Shown: positions 1-6,805, numbered from the stretch's first letter. The stretch is 11,225 bases of DNA from Deltaproteobacteria bacterium (GCA_015233515.1 JADFXS010000070.1:1-11225), one strand, 5' to 3'. The notes: generated from the letters alone by a model not told the origin. Numbers and translations are program-made.

Positions 1-2
1 TA

Positions 3-149
3 ATCCACCAAAATTGGCCGGCTCGACATCGCCATTTTGAAACCTATATAGCAAAACATGAGCCAGTCTTGGCCTATCAATCTAAGTACGAAGAAATAAA
101 AGGTATTTTAATTGCCTCTTCGAAAGGTCCCCAGCGGACTGTATAGTTT
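3..149 (+). other. Possible 3' end of an ORF entering from the left edge
   Basis: One plus-strand frame is open from the window edge to a TAG at 147-149 (48 codons), ending in residues such as YEEIKGILIASSKGPQRTV. The other two plus-strand frames stop within about 50 bases. The peptide looks somewhat protein-like but I do not recognise a family, and 48 open codons at an edge can occur by chance. From 150 to 320 I see only AT-rich non-coding sequence. Confidence 0.2.
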
Positions 150-320
150 GGTTACGCCTGATTCCGTTTTTAAGTCGAAAAGTTCGAGTAAGCCGATATT
201 TCAGTAAAGTACCCAAATTTTGCCGTTGGGATTTTTTATCATTTCTCCCAACTGCATTGCAATTGATTTTGGTTGAAAGATAGTTTCTACAGAATTACTA
301 TATAACAAAAAGGTGCCTAC

Positions 321-349
321 TTGCCAATAGTAATATTGGTATCTATAAT
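321..349 (+). promoter_or_regulatory. Sigma-70-type promoter of the SnoaL-like gene
   Basis: TTGCCA at 321-326 and a perfect TATAAT at 344-349 are separated by the ideal 17 bases, giving a predicted start near 356 and a leader of about 40 nt before the ATG at 397. A 6-bp inverted repeat, CCAATA (324-329) and TATTGG (334-339), overlaps the -35 edge and the spacer and could be a repressor site. The promoter is read directly from the sequence; the operator is inference. Confidence 0.6.
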
Positions 350-396
350 TCTCCGCAAATCGTCGCGCGATGAAAATTATTGAAGGAGGATCGGCA

Positions 397-876
397 ATGA
401 AGGTCGCAGGAAAGATGGTCATTGTGGTTATCGTAATTTTTGCTTTAGGAGGCACGGCAATGGCGGAAAATATGGCGGAAATCAATAAGAAGGTGGTTGG
501 AGCATTTGCGGAATCGGTTTTCGTGAAAAAAGACATATCCGCGGTGGAAAAATATGTAAGGGCGGACTATATTCAACACAATCCTTTAGTGAATCAAGGC
601 GCAAACGGCTTCAAGGAGTTCTTCTCGACTTGGTTTGCCTCTGTTCCGGACTGGCATTATACTCTCAAGAAGATTGTCGCCGAAGGTAACGAAGCATGGG
701 TGTACGGAACTTACACCGGGACACTAAAAAAAGACTGGTTGGGAATAGCCGCCTCGGGACAGAAATATGCTTTCGACGCCGTAGACATCTTTCGTATACA
801 GGACGGGAAGCTCGCCGAGCACTGGGATGTGATGGATATCTATGGCCTGTTTAAACAACTGGGAGCGATCAAGTGA
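397..876 (+). CDS. Secreted SnoaL-like (NTF2-fold) protein, COG4922-like
   Basis: A 159-residue protein. The start at 397 is preferred over the in-frame ATG at 370 because a strong ribosome site, GAAGGAGGA at 382-390, sits 6 nt before it, and because the signal peptide then begins properly: MKVAGK, a hydrophobic run (residues 7-19), then a likely cleavage site after Ala23 (AMA|EN). The mature part has the pattern of SnoaL-like predicted cyclase/aldolase proteins: YIQHNP around residues 58-63, a central FF..WF....PDWHY segment, and a C-terminal IFRIQDGKLAEHWDVMD block. These small cone-shaped folds bind hydrophobic ligands, but the reaction of this group is mostly unknown and no substrate can be assigned. 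The gene is a single unit with its own promoter and terminator, is convergent with the liv genes, and is visibly more AT-rich than the rest of the window, so it may have been acquired separately. Confidence 0.85.
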   Translation: MKVAGKMVIVVIVIFALGGTAMAENMAEINKKVVGAFAESVFVKKDISAVEKYVRADYIQHNPLVNQGANGFKEFFSTWFASVPDWHYTLKKIVAEGNEAWVYGTYTGTLKKDWLGIAASGQKYAFDAVDIFRIQDGKLAEHWDVMDIYGLFKQLGAIK

Positions 877-889
877 TATTGTAGAACTC

Positions 890-915
890 AGGGGCGGCTA
901 GGCCGCCCCTTTTTT
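890..915 (+). terminator. Intrinsic terminator of the SnoaL-like gene
   Basis: A perfect 9-bp GC-rich stem, AGGGGCGGC (890-898) and GCCGCCCCT (902-910), with a TAG loop is followed by a run of six T ending at 915. It starts 14 nt after the stop codon. On the other strand the hairpin lacks a following T-run, so it should act mainly in the plus direction. Confidence 0.9.
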
Positions 916-1003
916 CTCGTCTAACGACAGAGATAGGCATCGGCCCAAACCTGCGGGATGCAGCGCATCGCCACAGTTGAAGCGACCACCGATTGAGCGG
1001 TTT

Positions 1004-1043
1004 GTTCGCTGGTTCCCTGGCTGAAGCCGGGGAACCAGCGAAC
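1004..1043. repeat. Long perfect hairpin downstream of livM
   Basis: GTTCGCTGGTTCCC (1004-1017) and its exact reverse complement (1030-1043) form a 14-bp stem. A further 3-bp stem lies inside (GGC 1019-1021, GCC 1026-1028) with a TGAA tetraloop. It lies 37 nt after the livM stop, so it may terminate the liv mRNA or protect its 3' end, but no T-run follows on the minus strand. It could also be a copy of a dispersed palindromic repeat. The rest of 917-1080 contains no gene that I can support. Confidence 0.6.
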
Positions 1044-1080
1044 GCTTTGAAATACAGTGAAAAAGCACTTTTCTTGGATA

Positions 1081-2145
1081 TCAGGCCGTTTTCGCTGATT
1101 TGCCGGTTGACAGAGCGGCGGCCTGCTGACCGTTCATGATATACCAGAGCGCCCTGCTTTTTGGTTTTCTCAGATAGGTATTGAAGAAGTGAGCAAAACC
1201 TCCCGGATAGTAGATCATGATCACCACGAGAAAAATACCGTAGATAATCAAGTTCAATCCAGGCAGGTTGGAAAGGGAGGACCGCATCATCTCCGTGGCG
1301 TAGACGAACGGGAAAGCAATGGCGGCTCCCCCCCAGAGGCTGGCCCGGCCGCCGATGTAGGCGACGATCAACACTTCCATGGTTTTTGAGGTCAGCATTA
1401 AATCCGGGGTCAGAATACCATAGTAATGGGCGTAGAAGCCTCCCAGCCACCCCGCCAGGGCGCAGGAAACCGTAAAATTAACTATTCTGTAAAAAACGGG
1501 ATTTATGCCGGAGGTCCTGGCGGCCTCCATATTCTGCCCGATGGCTTTGAAGGCCAGCCCCATTCTGGAGCTGATGATCCACTTGGTGATCAAATAGGTT
1601 ATGAACAACATGGCCAGGATAGTATAGTAGTAAGGCAAGTTGGAAGAGGTTTCAAACAATTGCGGGGAGCGTAAACCCAGGGGTCCCCGGGTCAGCCATA
1701 CAAATTTCGTGGCCAGCCCCATGAGGGCCAGGCCAAAAAACCAAGCCAGACAGGCCGCGAAAATTCCCCGCAACCGCAGAGTGATTATGCCGATGATAAA
1801 ACCCAGGACTGCGGCGCTGACCGCCCCGGCGAACATTCCGATCCAAGGCGTGAGACCGAAATTCACCGCGAGGATCGCCGAAGTGTACGCCCCCAGCCCG
1901 ACAATGGCCGCAAAGCCGAAATTGACGATATTGATAAAACCGGAGGTAAAATCGAAGGCGATGGCCTGGGCGGCGACATAGGCCGCCACGATCAGCCAGC
2001 GAATCAGATACTCCTGGTTGAAGGGAGGAACGAGCGGCATGACTATCAACAAAATCAGGCCGAGAACGCTGATCGGCGTTAAATACACTCGTCCCAGGAC
2101 CTTGTCGAGGCGATTTATCTGTTCCCGTTGCGCAAAAGTGTCCAT
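1081..2145 (-). CDS. livM: Branched-chain amino acid-type ABC transporter permease LivM
   Basis: A 354-residue inner-membrane permease of the LivM family, which pairs with LivH to form the pore of HAAT uptake systems. It starts with a roughly 20-residue cytoplasmic tail, then repeated hydrophobic helices. The family hallmark SGFINIVNFGFAAIVGLGAYTSA is at about residues 68-90. The cytoplasmic coupling loop that touches the ATPases, SSRMGLAFKAIGQNMEAAR, is at about 192-210, and VAYIGGRASLWGGA at about 261-274. Length is normal or slightly long for the family; the last 30 residues are a polar tail. The ATG at 2143-2145 has AAAGGG 5 nt upstream and lies 9 nt after the livH stop, so the two are translated from one mRNA. 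It is the last gene of the unit. LivM of urea, betaine or hydroxyproline importers looks similar, so the substrate is not defined by this protein. Confidence 0.93.
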   Translation of the reverse strand: MDTFAQREQINRLDKVLGRVYLTPISVLGLILLIVMPLVPPFNQEYLIRWLIVAAYVAAQAIAFDFTSGFINIVNFGFAAIVGLGAYTSAILAVNFGLTPWIGMFAGAVSAAVLGFIIGIITLRLRGIFAACLAWFFGLALMGLATKFVWLTRGPLGLRSPQLFETSSNLPYYYTILAMLFITYLITKWIISSRMGLAFKAIGQNMEAARTSGINPVFYRIVNFTVSCALAGWLGGFYAHYYGILTPDLMLTSKTMEVLIVAYIGGRASLWGGAAIAFPFVYATEMMRSSLSNLPGLNLIIYGIFLVVIMIYYPGGFAHFFNTYLRKPKSRALWYIMNGQQAAALSTGKSAKTA

Positions 2146-2154
2146 ATCAACCCT

Positions 2155-3180
2155 TTATTTATCCAGAATTCCTCGAACTTCCGATCCGAATATGCCGCTG
2201 GGCCGGAAGATCAAAATGATCATGATGACCGCCGATGGAAGGACGAACTCCCACCCCGCGCCGATATATTCATTGGTTACTACCTTGAGCAACGCCATGA
2301 TGAAGGCCCCGACCACCGCCCCCAGGACGTTGCCGAGACCCGCCAAAATTACCACGAACCAGGCCATGAACACCGGTTCAAGACCGACGTTGGGATAAGA
2401 GGGATACATGAAGAGAAGGCCGGCTCCGGCCACGGCTGCGAGCGCGCAGCTCAGGGACATGGTGAGGATGAAAATTCCGTTCAGATTGATGCCGACCATT
2501 AACGCGCCGGTTTCGTCCTGGGATACCGCGCGGATGGATCGCCCGGTTTTGCTGAAGGTCATAAAGCACCAGAAGCTTCCCACGACCAACGCGGACACGA
2601 CGAAAGCCATGACCCGGTCCCGTGAAACGAATGTTCCCAGGATCTCCAGGGGCGCACCACCCCAGTACCGGATTATGCCCTTGAAATCAGGATTGAAAAG
2701 GAGCTGATGGGCGTTAATCAAGATAAATGAAATCCCAACCGTCAGCAGAAAGGAATTCATTACCCAGTTATCCTGACTGCGTTTACGAAGGGGACTGAAA
2801 ATGAGCTTTTCGGTAAAGACTCCCATGACGGCCCCGATCACCCCGGCGCCGCCTATGGCGATAAGCGGTCCGACCAGCGCCAGAATGGAATTGGGATTTT
2901 TCACCATATAGCCGCTTATCGGCGTAAAAACGAAGTAAGCCACGAGAGTTCCGATCATGAAGTACTCTCCATGGGCGAACATGGGAATATTCATTACGCC
3001 AAAAACCAGCGCCAGACCGATGGCCACCAGAGACAACATGCCGCCGGTCACGACGATGTTGACCAGAATATAGGATCCCCGGTCTAGAGTGGCATAAACC
3101 GCGGCAATGAGCGAAAGGCAGATGGTTATCCCCGCCGCTGATTTCAACCATGAGATAATTTGGAGGATTTGTTTTGTCAT
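2155..3180 (-). CDS. livH: Branched-chain amino acid-type ABC transporter permease LivH
   Basis: A 341-residue membrane permease of the LivH family, partner of LivM. The family signature LALVFGVMNIPMFAHGEYFMIG lies at about residues 56-77. The coupling loop KTGRSIRAVSQDETGALMVGIN is at about 211-232, and the C-terminal VVILAGLGNVLGAVVGAF and FRPSGIFG segments are at about 276-293 and 325-332. About eight hydrophobic segments can be counted. The ATG at 3178-3180 has an AGAGGA ribosome site 6 nt upstream (complement of 3187-3192). It follows livF by 26 nt and precedes livM by 9 nt, a tight operon. An extra loop at about 160-188 (QLLFNPDFKG...RYWGGAPLEILG) is the usual periplasmic part. No defect is visible. 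Confidence 0.93.
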   Translation of the reverse strand: MTKQILQIISWLKSAAGITICLSLIAAVYATLDRGSYILVNIVVTGGMLSLVAIGLALVFGVMNIPMFAHGEYFMIGTLVAYFVFTPISGYMVKNPNSILALVGPLIAIGGAGVIGAVMGVFTEKLIFSPLRKRSQDNWVMNSFLLTVGISFILINAHQLLFNPDFKGIIRYWGGAPLEILGTFVSRDRVMAFVVSALVVGSFWCFMTFSKTGRSIRAVSQDETGALMVGINLNGIFILTMSLSCALAAVAGAGLLFMYPSYPNVGLEPVFMAWFVVILAGLGNVLGAVVGAFIMALLKVVTNEYIGAGWEFVLPSAVIMIILIFRPSGIFGSEVRGILDK

Positions 3181-3206
3181 CGATTATCCTCTTCGCGATA
3201 GTGGTT

Positions 3207-3914
3207 TTACACTCCCAGAAAGACTTTGTGGATATGAGCATCGCAGGCTAGGTCAGAACTCTTGCCGGCCAGCGCGACTTTCCCGTTATCCAAGACATAT
3301 CCCCGGTCGGTCACGGAAAGAGTTTTTCGGACGTTTTGTTCGACCACCATGATGGTGACACCGGTATTTTTTAATATATCCAGAGATTTAAAGACTGATT
3401 CCGTTATCTGTGGGGCCAGTCCGAAGGAGGGTTCATCGACCAGCAACAGGGTGGGATTCGCCATCAAACCCCGGCCGATGGCGAGCATTTTGCGCTCCCC
3501 GCCGCTCATGGTGCCCGCCAGTTGATTTTTGCGTTCCGCCAGGCGGGAAAAAAGATCGTAAACCAAGCCGATTCGCTCTTTTAATATTTTTTTATCGTTG
3601 ATGATATGACCGCCCATGTAAAGGTTTTCCTGAACGGTCATGTTCAGAAAAAGATTCATCTCTTCCGAGATATAGGAAATTCCCTTGCGCGCGACTTGAT
3701 AGCCGGGAAGGCCGTCGATCTTTTCGCCCTTGAAAAGAATCCGCCCCCCGGAGGGTTTCAGGAGCCCGGCAATGGTCTTCAGCGTGGTGGTTTTGCCTGC
3801 TCCATTAGGACCCACGAGACATACATACTCGCCTTCAGCCACCGTCAGGGAGACGTTTCTAAGAACTTGGAGAAATCCATACCCCGCGTCCAGATTTTTC
3901 ACTTCAAGCAGCAT
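3207..3914 (-). CDS. livF: Branched-chain amino acid-type ABC transporter ATPase LivF
   Basis: A 235-residue cytoplasmic ATPase, the usual LivF length. Walker A GPNGAGKT is at residues 35-42, the signature MSGGE at 136-140, Walker B LLLVDEP at 156-162, the D-loop SFGLAP at 163-168, and the H-loop position VVEQN at 190-194. LivF proteins commonly have Gln in place of the switch His, so this is normal. The Q-loop region reads YISEEMNLFLNMTVQENL (81-98) where most LivF proteins have a VPEGR-type motif, a mild divergence. The ATG at 3912-3914 has GGAG 6 nt upstream. It sits 69 nt after livG and 26 nt before livH. It should work with LivG as a heterodimer under LivH and LivM. Unlike livG it is intact, so it alone could drive transport only if it forms homodimers. 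Confidence 0.94.
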   Translation of the reverse strand: MLLEVKNLDAGYGFLQVLRNVSLTVAEGEYVCLVGPNGAGKTTTLKTIAGLLKPSGGRILFKGEKIDGLPGYQVARKGISYISEEMNLFLNMTVQENLYMGGHIINDKKILKERIGLVYDLFSRLAERKNQLAGTMSGGERKMLAIGRGLMANPTLLLVDEPSFGLAPQITESVFKSLDILKNTGVTIMVVEQNVRKTLSVTDRGYVLDNGKVALAGKSSDLACDAHIHKVFLGV

Positions 3915-3983
3915 AAAAGACTCCGTTTGGGGTTGCAGGTTGTGCGTCGAGGTGGGTCCGAGACGGGGAACAAACCGCCGCCG

Positions 3984-4719
3984 CTATCCACAGCTGCTTT
4001 CCTCGGAGCCTAGATAGGCTTTAACCACAACCGGATCATTAGCCACGTCCTGGGTCGGACCTTCCGCGATTTTCTCCCCGAACTGAATACAAACGAGTCG
4101 ATCGCACAGGCCCATGATGATTTGCATGATGTGTTCGACCATGAGAATAGTGATCCCCTGGTTCCGGATACGGCGGATCACCGACATGATGTCGTTCAAC
4201 TCCCCTTCGGTCAGCCCGGCGGCCACTTCATCAAGAAGTAGGAGCCGGGGAGAACTGGCCAAGGCCCGCGCCATATCCAACCGCTTAAGTTGGACGGTGT
4301 TCAATTTTTCGGTTAAGACGTCTTCCCGGATGGGGAATTCCACGAAAGCGAGAAGGCTCAGGCTTTGTTTCACCGCATCTTTAACGTTCCCGTGCTTATG
4401 GCCGAAAATCGACGCCGTCATCACATTCTCGAGGGCCGTCATCTTGGGAAACGGCCTGGGTATCTGAAAGGTCCGGGACAAGCCCTTGTGACACATCTTT
4501 TCCGGGGGCAAGCCGGTAGTCTTTTCGCCGAAAAAAAAGGACCGATCCCGAGGTCGGCGGATTCAGCCCGGCAATGGCATTGAGAAGTGTCGTTTTGCCG
4601 GCGCCGTTCGGCCCGATCAGCCCGACGATCTCCTCCTGTTCCACGCGCATAGAGACCCGGTTGACAGCGGTCAATCCGCCGAACTGTTTGGTTAAATTCT
4701 CCGTCTGCAAAGCAATCAT
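3984..4719 (-). pseudogene. livG: LivG ABC transporter ATPase, split by a +1 frameshift in a T8 run
   Basis: Two minus-strand frames together make one LivG. The first, from ATG 4717-4719, carries TENLTKQFGGLTAVN and Walker A GPNGAGKT (residues 36-43) and reads to SGSVLFF. The second carries the Q-loop Gln85 in LSRTFQIPRPF, the signature region, Walker B RLLLLDE (158-164) and the H-loop MVEH. The break is the run of eight A at 4531-4538 (T8 on the coding strand). With seven T the reading continues ...VLFFGEKTTGLPPEKM... and yields 244 residues, normal for LivG. As it stands, translation leaves frame at about residue 63 and ends at 4396. The signature is LNTVQ rather than LSGGQ (about 139-143), as in a divergent LivG subgroup. 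The start at 4719 is preferred over GTG 4728 because GGGTGG lies just upstream. It could be a sequencing or assembly indel, a slippage-rescued or phase-variable gene, or a recent pseudogene. Confidence 0.85.
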
Positions 4720-4783
4720 CGAAACCACCCATCCCTTGATCTAAATCCACCATCAAATCGCGAATAGGGCGCGTAAATCCTAG

Positions 4784-4991
4784 GCAAAACGAGAAGTTGG
4801 ACCGATTTTGGCCCGCAGGCGTATTCACCATACGTCGAGGAGCCACCGGGCGGTGCCCGGAGCCGCTGCGGAATGCGTGCCACCGCTGAATGTAACCTGC
4901 AACCGAGTTCGAGCGGGCCATTGGGTGCGGGACCTTCCCGCCGAGCGTTGCAGCCAGGAGTTACGTGCCTCGATGCCCGTAAGTGGTGAAT
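4784..4991 (-). repeat. Diverged copy A of an intergenic repeat, between binding-protein gene and livG
   Basis: Read on the minus strand this stretch matches the plus-strand element at 6628-6805 in two blocks. The first is 18 of 21 identical (4942-4962 against 6665-6685). The second, 4784-4840 against 6701-6758, shares the core CGGTCCAACTTC and about 78 percent identity over its last 41 bases. Copy A carries about 84 extra bases between the blocks. It has internal hairpins CGTAT-TCACC-ATACG (4820-4834), CCGGGC-GGT-GCCCGG (4846-4860) and GCGGGA-CCT-TCCCGC (4927-4941), and ATTCACCA (4823-4830) is mirrored by TGGTGAAT (4984-4991). It lies in a 334-nt gap inside the apparent liv unit. No reading frame in it looks like a real protein. 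Confidence 0.6.
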
Positions 4992-5010
4992 AAGGATTGA
5001 TAGGGTAAGC

Positions 5011-5040
5011 GGTGGAAATGGGATGTCTCCCATCTCCACC
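5011..5040 (-). promoter_or_regulatory. Intercistronic hairpin after the binding-protein gene
   Basis: GGTGGA/TCCACC (5011-5016, 5035-5040) and ATGGGA/TCCCAT (5018-5023, 5028-5033) make a 12-bp stem with one mismatch and a TGTC loop. It starts 13 nt after the stop codon of the binding-protein gene. There is no T-run, so it is more likely an mRNA-stabilising or partially terminating structure, as often found between a highly expressed binding protein and its permease genes. Its role is inferred from position. Confidence 0.6.
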
Positions 5041-5053
5041 GACACACCTTCAG

Positions 5054-6316
5054 CTATTGCCGGACTTCAAGTTTTTTGGTCGCCATATCGGGCGGATAGA
5101 CGATTTCACCTTTGCCGCCATTGTATTGAATGATGGGGAAAAAGTAGGCGTCGGGCCCCAATACCGGGTCCGGAAAACTTGTGGCGTCATAGCGGTAATT
5201 TTTCATGATAATGGCGCCCTCGGCCGAGGAATAGGTCAGCTTGCCCGTGTTGACTTCTTCGACCATGACCTTATAAATGGTTTCCTTATCGAGCTTGCTA
5301 TATTTGTTCAAGGCATGGCCCAGGACCTTGATGAAAAAATTGGTGAGATCATAAGGAATACCGCCGGTTGACGGACTGGGTTTGATTTGAAATTTGGCTT
5401 CGAAAGCCTTGGCCCATTCCTTGGCCTGGGGGCTGGCAAGTTGAGGAATCATATCAACCACGCCATCGGAGGCCTCACCGGTCAATTTGTACCAGTCACC
5501 GACCCAGCCCAGACCATCGGCAATGATGATGGATTTGAGTCCGACTTCCTGGCTCTGTTTAATAAACGCCGTCATGGAAGGCAGCGAAGTGCTGGTCCCG
5601 GCCACGGCCGCCACGCCCGCTTTTTTGTATTTGCTGACCAGCGGGTAGAAATCGGTTTGGGAGGTGGGAAAGTAATCTTCCGAGATAACTTCCCAGCCGG
5701 TATTCTTGAATTCCTGCTTGAAGGCGCCGCACGCGCTGCGACCCCAGTCAGTATCCTCCCCGTATATGGCCACGGTTTTTTTCGCGGGCTTGAACGCCCC
5801 GGTTTCAATAGCCTTATTGAGTGTCTCGACATAACCCTTCATGAGGTGGCCTGGAATCGGCCAACCCTTTCCGCCCCAGTAACTGTATTTGGCGGGTTCG
5901 TTCTTATATTTCTGATTTACGAGTTCCGTGGCGCCTTGAGAAAACATGTGAGGGATTTTGTAATGGGCGGCCACGTCCATAACCGCGACGGACGTCGAAC
6001 TGTTCCAGTCCAGCAGTCCAACTTGAATACCGCCGCGCTCGACCGCCTCCGCATAAGCAGCGCTAGCCTTCGCCGGATCGGACTGACTATCGATCCATAC
6101 CAGGTCCAGCTTATAATCCCCCACTTTGTAGCCAATTTTTTCCATGGCCATCGTTACCGCGGACTTGTATTGCTGACCGGTTTCCGCCGAAGGACCGGTT
6201 AAGGGCGCCAGAACCCCCACCTTAAGCACTTTACCTTCCGCCATCACCTGGTTGGCGCCAAGCAAAACAATGCAGGCGACCGCTACGATCCAAAACCGCC
6301 AATACCCTCTGCTCAT
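5054..6316 (-). CDS. Periplasmic branched-chain amino acid-type substrate-binding protein
   Basis: A 420-residue type I periplasmic binding protein of the LivJ/leucine-binding (Peripla_BP_6) class that delivers substrate to LivHM. The signal peptide has Arg and Trp residues at 3-8, a hydrophobic core at 9-21 and likely cleavage after Ala26 (VMA|EG). There is no lipobox, so it should be soluble in the periplasm. The mature protein starts KVLKVGVLAPLTGPSAETG, the typical first strand and binding loop of the family. VAIYGEDTDWGRSACGAF (about 201-218) and a TGGIPYDLTNFF segment near 328-339 fit the hinge and second lobe. Length is usual to slightly long. The ATG at 6314-6316 has AAAGGAG 7 nt upstream. 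It is the first liv gene, about 600 nt after the racemase gene and 334 nt before livG. The ligand cannot be read safely; the neighbouring racemase suggests proline, hydroxyproline or a related imino acid or betaine (inference). Confidence 0.9.
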   Translation of the reverse strand: MSRGYWRFWIVAVACIVLLGANQVMAEGKVLKVGVLAPLTGPSAETGQQYKSAVTMAMEKIGYKVGDYKLDLVWIDSQSDPAKASAAYAEAVERGGIQVGLLDWNSSTSVAVMDVAAHYKIPHMFSQGATELVNQKYKNEPAKYSYWGGKGWPIPGHLMKGYVETLNKAIETGAFKPAKKTVAIYGEDTDWGRSACGAFKQEFKNTGWEVISEDYFPTSQTDFYPLVSKYKKAGVAAVAGTSTSLPSMTAFIKQSQEVGLKSIIIADGLGWVGDWYKLTGEASDGVVDMIPQLASPQAKEWAKAFEAKFQIKPSPSTGGIPYDLTNFFIKVLGHALNKYSKLDKETIYKVMVEEVNTGKLTYSSAEGAIIMKNYRYDATSFPDPVLGPDAYFFPIIQYNGGKGEIVYPPDMATKKLEVRQ

Positions 6317-6395
6317 TGAGTTCTCCTTTCAATTTCCAAAAAAATCGCCTTGTGTGGATACTCTGATACGTCACTCACGCGCTCACCCTCAAATT

Positions 6396-6428
6396 GAAGA
6401 TTCCCGCTGCCAGCGGCGATGAATCTTC
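6396..6428 (-). promoter_or_regulatory. Hairpin upstream of the binding-protein gene
   Basis: GAAGATTC (6396-6403) and GAATCTTC (6421-6428) pair over 8 bp; inside, CCGCT (6404-6408) pairs with AGCGG (6412-6416), leaving a 4-base bulge. It ends about 80 nt before the start codon, so it would lie in the mRNA leader if the promoter proposed at 6452-6479 is right. No known riboswitch class is recognised. Confidence 0.4.
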
Positions 6429-6451
6429 GACATGTAAGGAAAGAAAGCTTT

Positions 6452-6479
6452 TTTGTATTTGACGCTAATCCCGCAGCAA
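6452..6479 (-). promoter_or_regulatory. Weak candidate promoter for the liv genes
   Basis: On the minus strand TTGCTG (complement of 6474-6479) and TACAAA (complement of 6452-6457) are 16 bases apart, a moderate match to sigma-70 elements. It would start the liv mRNA near 6445, giving a leader of about 130 nt containing the 6396-6428 hairpin. No good sigma-54 motif was found in the gap before the binding-protein gene. Such partial matches are common by chance. Confidence 0.25.
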
Positions 6480-6627
6480 GCTACGAGTAATACGCTCGCT
6501 GGCATGTTCACCGCCCCGTCTCGGACTTGGCGCGAACTAGAGGCGAAAATCCGTCATAGACCGGACGCGTCCCCGGCGAAACGCAAAGCTAGGGCGTTAC
6601 CGCAGGGATTTATTTGCCTCGGTGCTT

Positions 6628-6805
6628 AACCCGGATTTTGCGGTCGTCTTCTGCTACGGTGCCGAACTACTGGCTACAACACTCGTTTCCCGCTTTTCGA
6701 CCTCGATGTATCCAGCGATACACCTACGGCCGGAAAGCGGTCCAACTTCGTGTTTCGCGACGTATTCCGGCCCCTCGCCACGAACCCGACCGCAAATTCC
6801 GGTTT
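6628..6805 (+). repeat. Copy B of the intergenic repeat, MITE-like with terminal inverted repeats
   Basis: The ends are imperfect inverted repeats: AACCCGGATTTTGCGGTCG (6628-6646) against the complement of CGACCGCAAATTCCGGTTT (6787-6805), 17 of 19 matching. Inside, TGTATC-CAGC-GATACA (6707-6722) makes a hairpin at the same place as CGTAT...ATACG in copy A. The element is 178 bp, carries no credible gene, and lies in the 600-nt gap between the racemase and binding-protein genes, opposite in orientation to copy A. Adjacent DNA at 6541-6620 also shows mirror symmetry (GAGGC...GCCTC, GGACGCGTCC), so the structured DNA may be longer than the 178 bp. It may be a non-autonomous mobile repeat or a structured RNA/DNA element; no transposase is nearby. 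Confidence 0.6.

Noticed and set aside
869..1450. Minus-strand 193-codon frame overlapping livM
   Set aside because: Out-of-frame shadow of livM that reads through the hairpin and the terminator region; no family features.
4716..5045. Minus-strand 109-codon frame between the binding-protein gene and livG, and an overlapping 160-codon frame
   Set aside because: They arise from the repeat element and read into livG out of frame. Their similarity to the frame at 6614-6808 reflects the DNA repeat, not a conserved protein with a start and ribosome site.
5387..6202. Plus-strand 271-codon frame opposite the binding-protein gene
   Set aside because: Antisense shadow of a well-supported gene; its length comes from GC-rich third positions.
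6363..6382. GTCACTCACGC as a second activator site upstream of the binding-protein gene
   Set aside because: It matches only part of the half-site, is not palindromic and is not paired with a sigma-54 promoter.
6482..6520. GG-N10-GC match (GGCGGTGAACATGC) as a sigma-54 promoter for the liv genes
   Set aside because: Only the spacing fits; both the -24 and -12 blocks deviate from consensus, unlike the strong match at 8141-8157.
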